From Methanobacteriota archaeon (GTDB lineage Archaea > Thermoplasmatota > Thermoplasmata > Thermoplasmatales > ARK-15): a DNA stretch of 64,000 nucleotides. How positions within the stretch are numbered: the stretch's first letter is position 1; the number at the start of each line of letters is the position of its first letter. The DNA lies in the NCBI GenBank assembly GCA_009758405.1, contig WSBC01000016.1:62001-126000 (forward strand). The letters run 5' to 3'. The translations under genes were made by a program, and so were the position numbers. Shown here piece by piece: positions 63,932 through 64,000 of this stretch. Under the pieces are notes generated by a model. That model saw only the letters and a program-made list of their open reading frames with translations. It made no database searches and was not told the origin of the DNA.

Positions 63932-64000
63932 AATTTTTAAAACATTTCATTTTTTAAAATCTTTTCCATTTTAAATTCAAAATATTTTTATATGAAAAGT

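Noticed and set aside
1..64000. CRISPR array or cas genes
   Set aside because: No regularly spaced direct repeats and no cas-type genes were found; TnpB relics are the only RNA-guided nuclease traces.

Overview
This AT-rich 64 kb window comes from an archaeon, most likely of the Thermoplasmata or a close relative. Archaeal-type translation and information genes run throughout: NMD3, Trm5, aEF1B, deoxyhypusine synthase, RadB, Pop5-like RNase P protein, Topo VI A and B, MptA, NOG1, Pus10, L21e, RpoF, DUF655, S13-S4-S11-RpoD and L40e. The nicotinate phosphoribosyltransferase with a C-terminal zinc ribbon is of the type known from Thermoplasma. Arginine is mostly AGG/AGA and ribosome sites are of the GGTG/GGTGAT kind. 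Both Topo VI subunits are present, which argues against an ordinary Thermoplasmatales genome, since that order is known for lacking Topo VI.

Layout. 0-9 kb is core: the tail of nmd3, trm5 and an MFS carrier, converging on prpB-prpD (methylcitrate branch of propionate oxidation), then zinc ribbon-aEF1B, dys, radB, a TraB-like gene and pdxS with a tRNA-Arg starting at its stop codon. 9.2-20.7 kb, between tRNA-Arg and tRNA-Leu, is accessory: a PadR-controlled ABC exporter with foreign-looking codon use, a TetR/MFS efflux pair sharing an operator, a very large PKD-bearing solute-binding protein, IS110 and TnpB-element relics, one orphan membrane protein and a B12-type radical SAM enzyme. 20.8-24.3 kb returns to core (tRNA-Leu behind sucCD, Pop5-like, DUF763). 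24.3-27.8 kb is again mobile: a damaged tnpB element, a Rieske oxygenase and a decayed DDE transposase with terminal inverted repeats. 27.8-64 kb is dense core sequence. It holds a molybdopterin oxidoreductase, a class II aldolase, a long leftward run from mptA through Topo VI, an NFACT protein and two glycosyltransferases to purH, and the HTH-NOG1-gltX run. It also holds a three-gene divergent PolB operon, the pus10-L21e-rpoF-DUF655-ksgA run, a DUF1611/PP-loop pair, the ribosomal protein/rpoD/lysS run, an acetoacetyl-CoA synthetase and an NAD-salvage pair.

The most interesting candidates are two. The first is a compact leftward operon (46134-43378) of a RecA-fold protein without a P-loop, an 80-residue protein and a divergent B-family DNA polymerase with altered motif C and no recognisable exonuclease motif I, possibly an archaeal mutasome-like cassette. 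The second is a leftward pair (52642-50130) of a DUF1611/DgcN-like P-loop protein and a PP-loop protein of MurL-like layout. Both of those families are tied to D-glutamate chemistry in bacteria, and the second gene appears to begin at a non-canonical AUU codon. Other points are tRNAs abutting stop codons, a three-member tnpB element family, and convergent core gene pairs that all overlap at their 3' ends.
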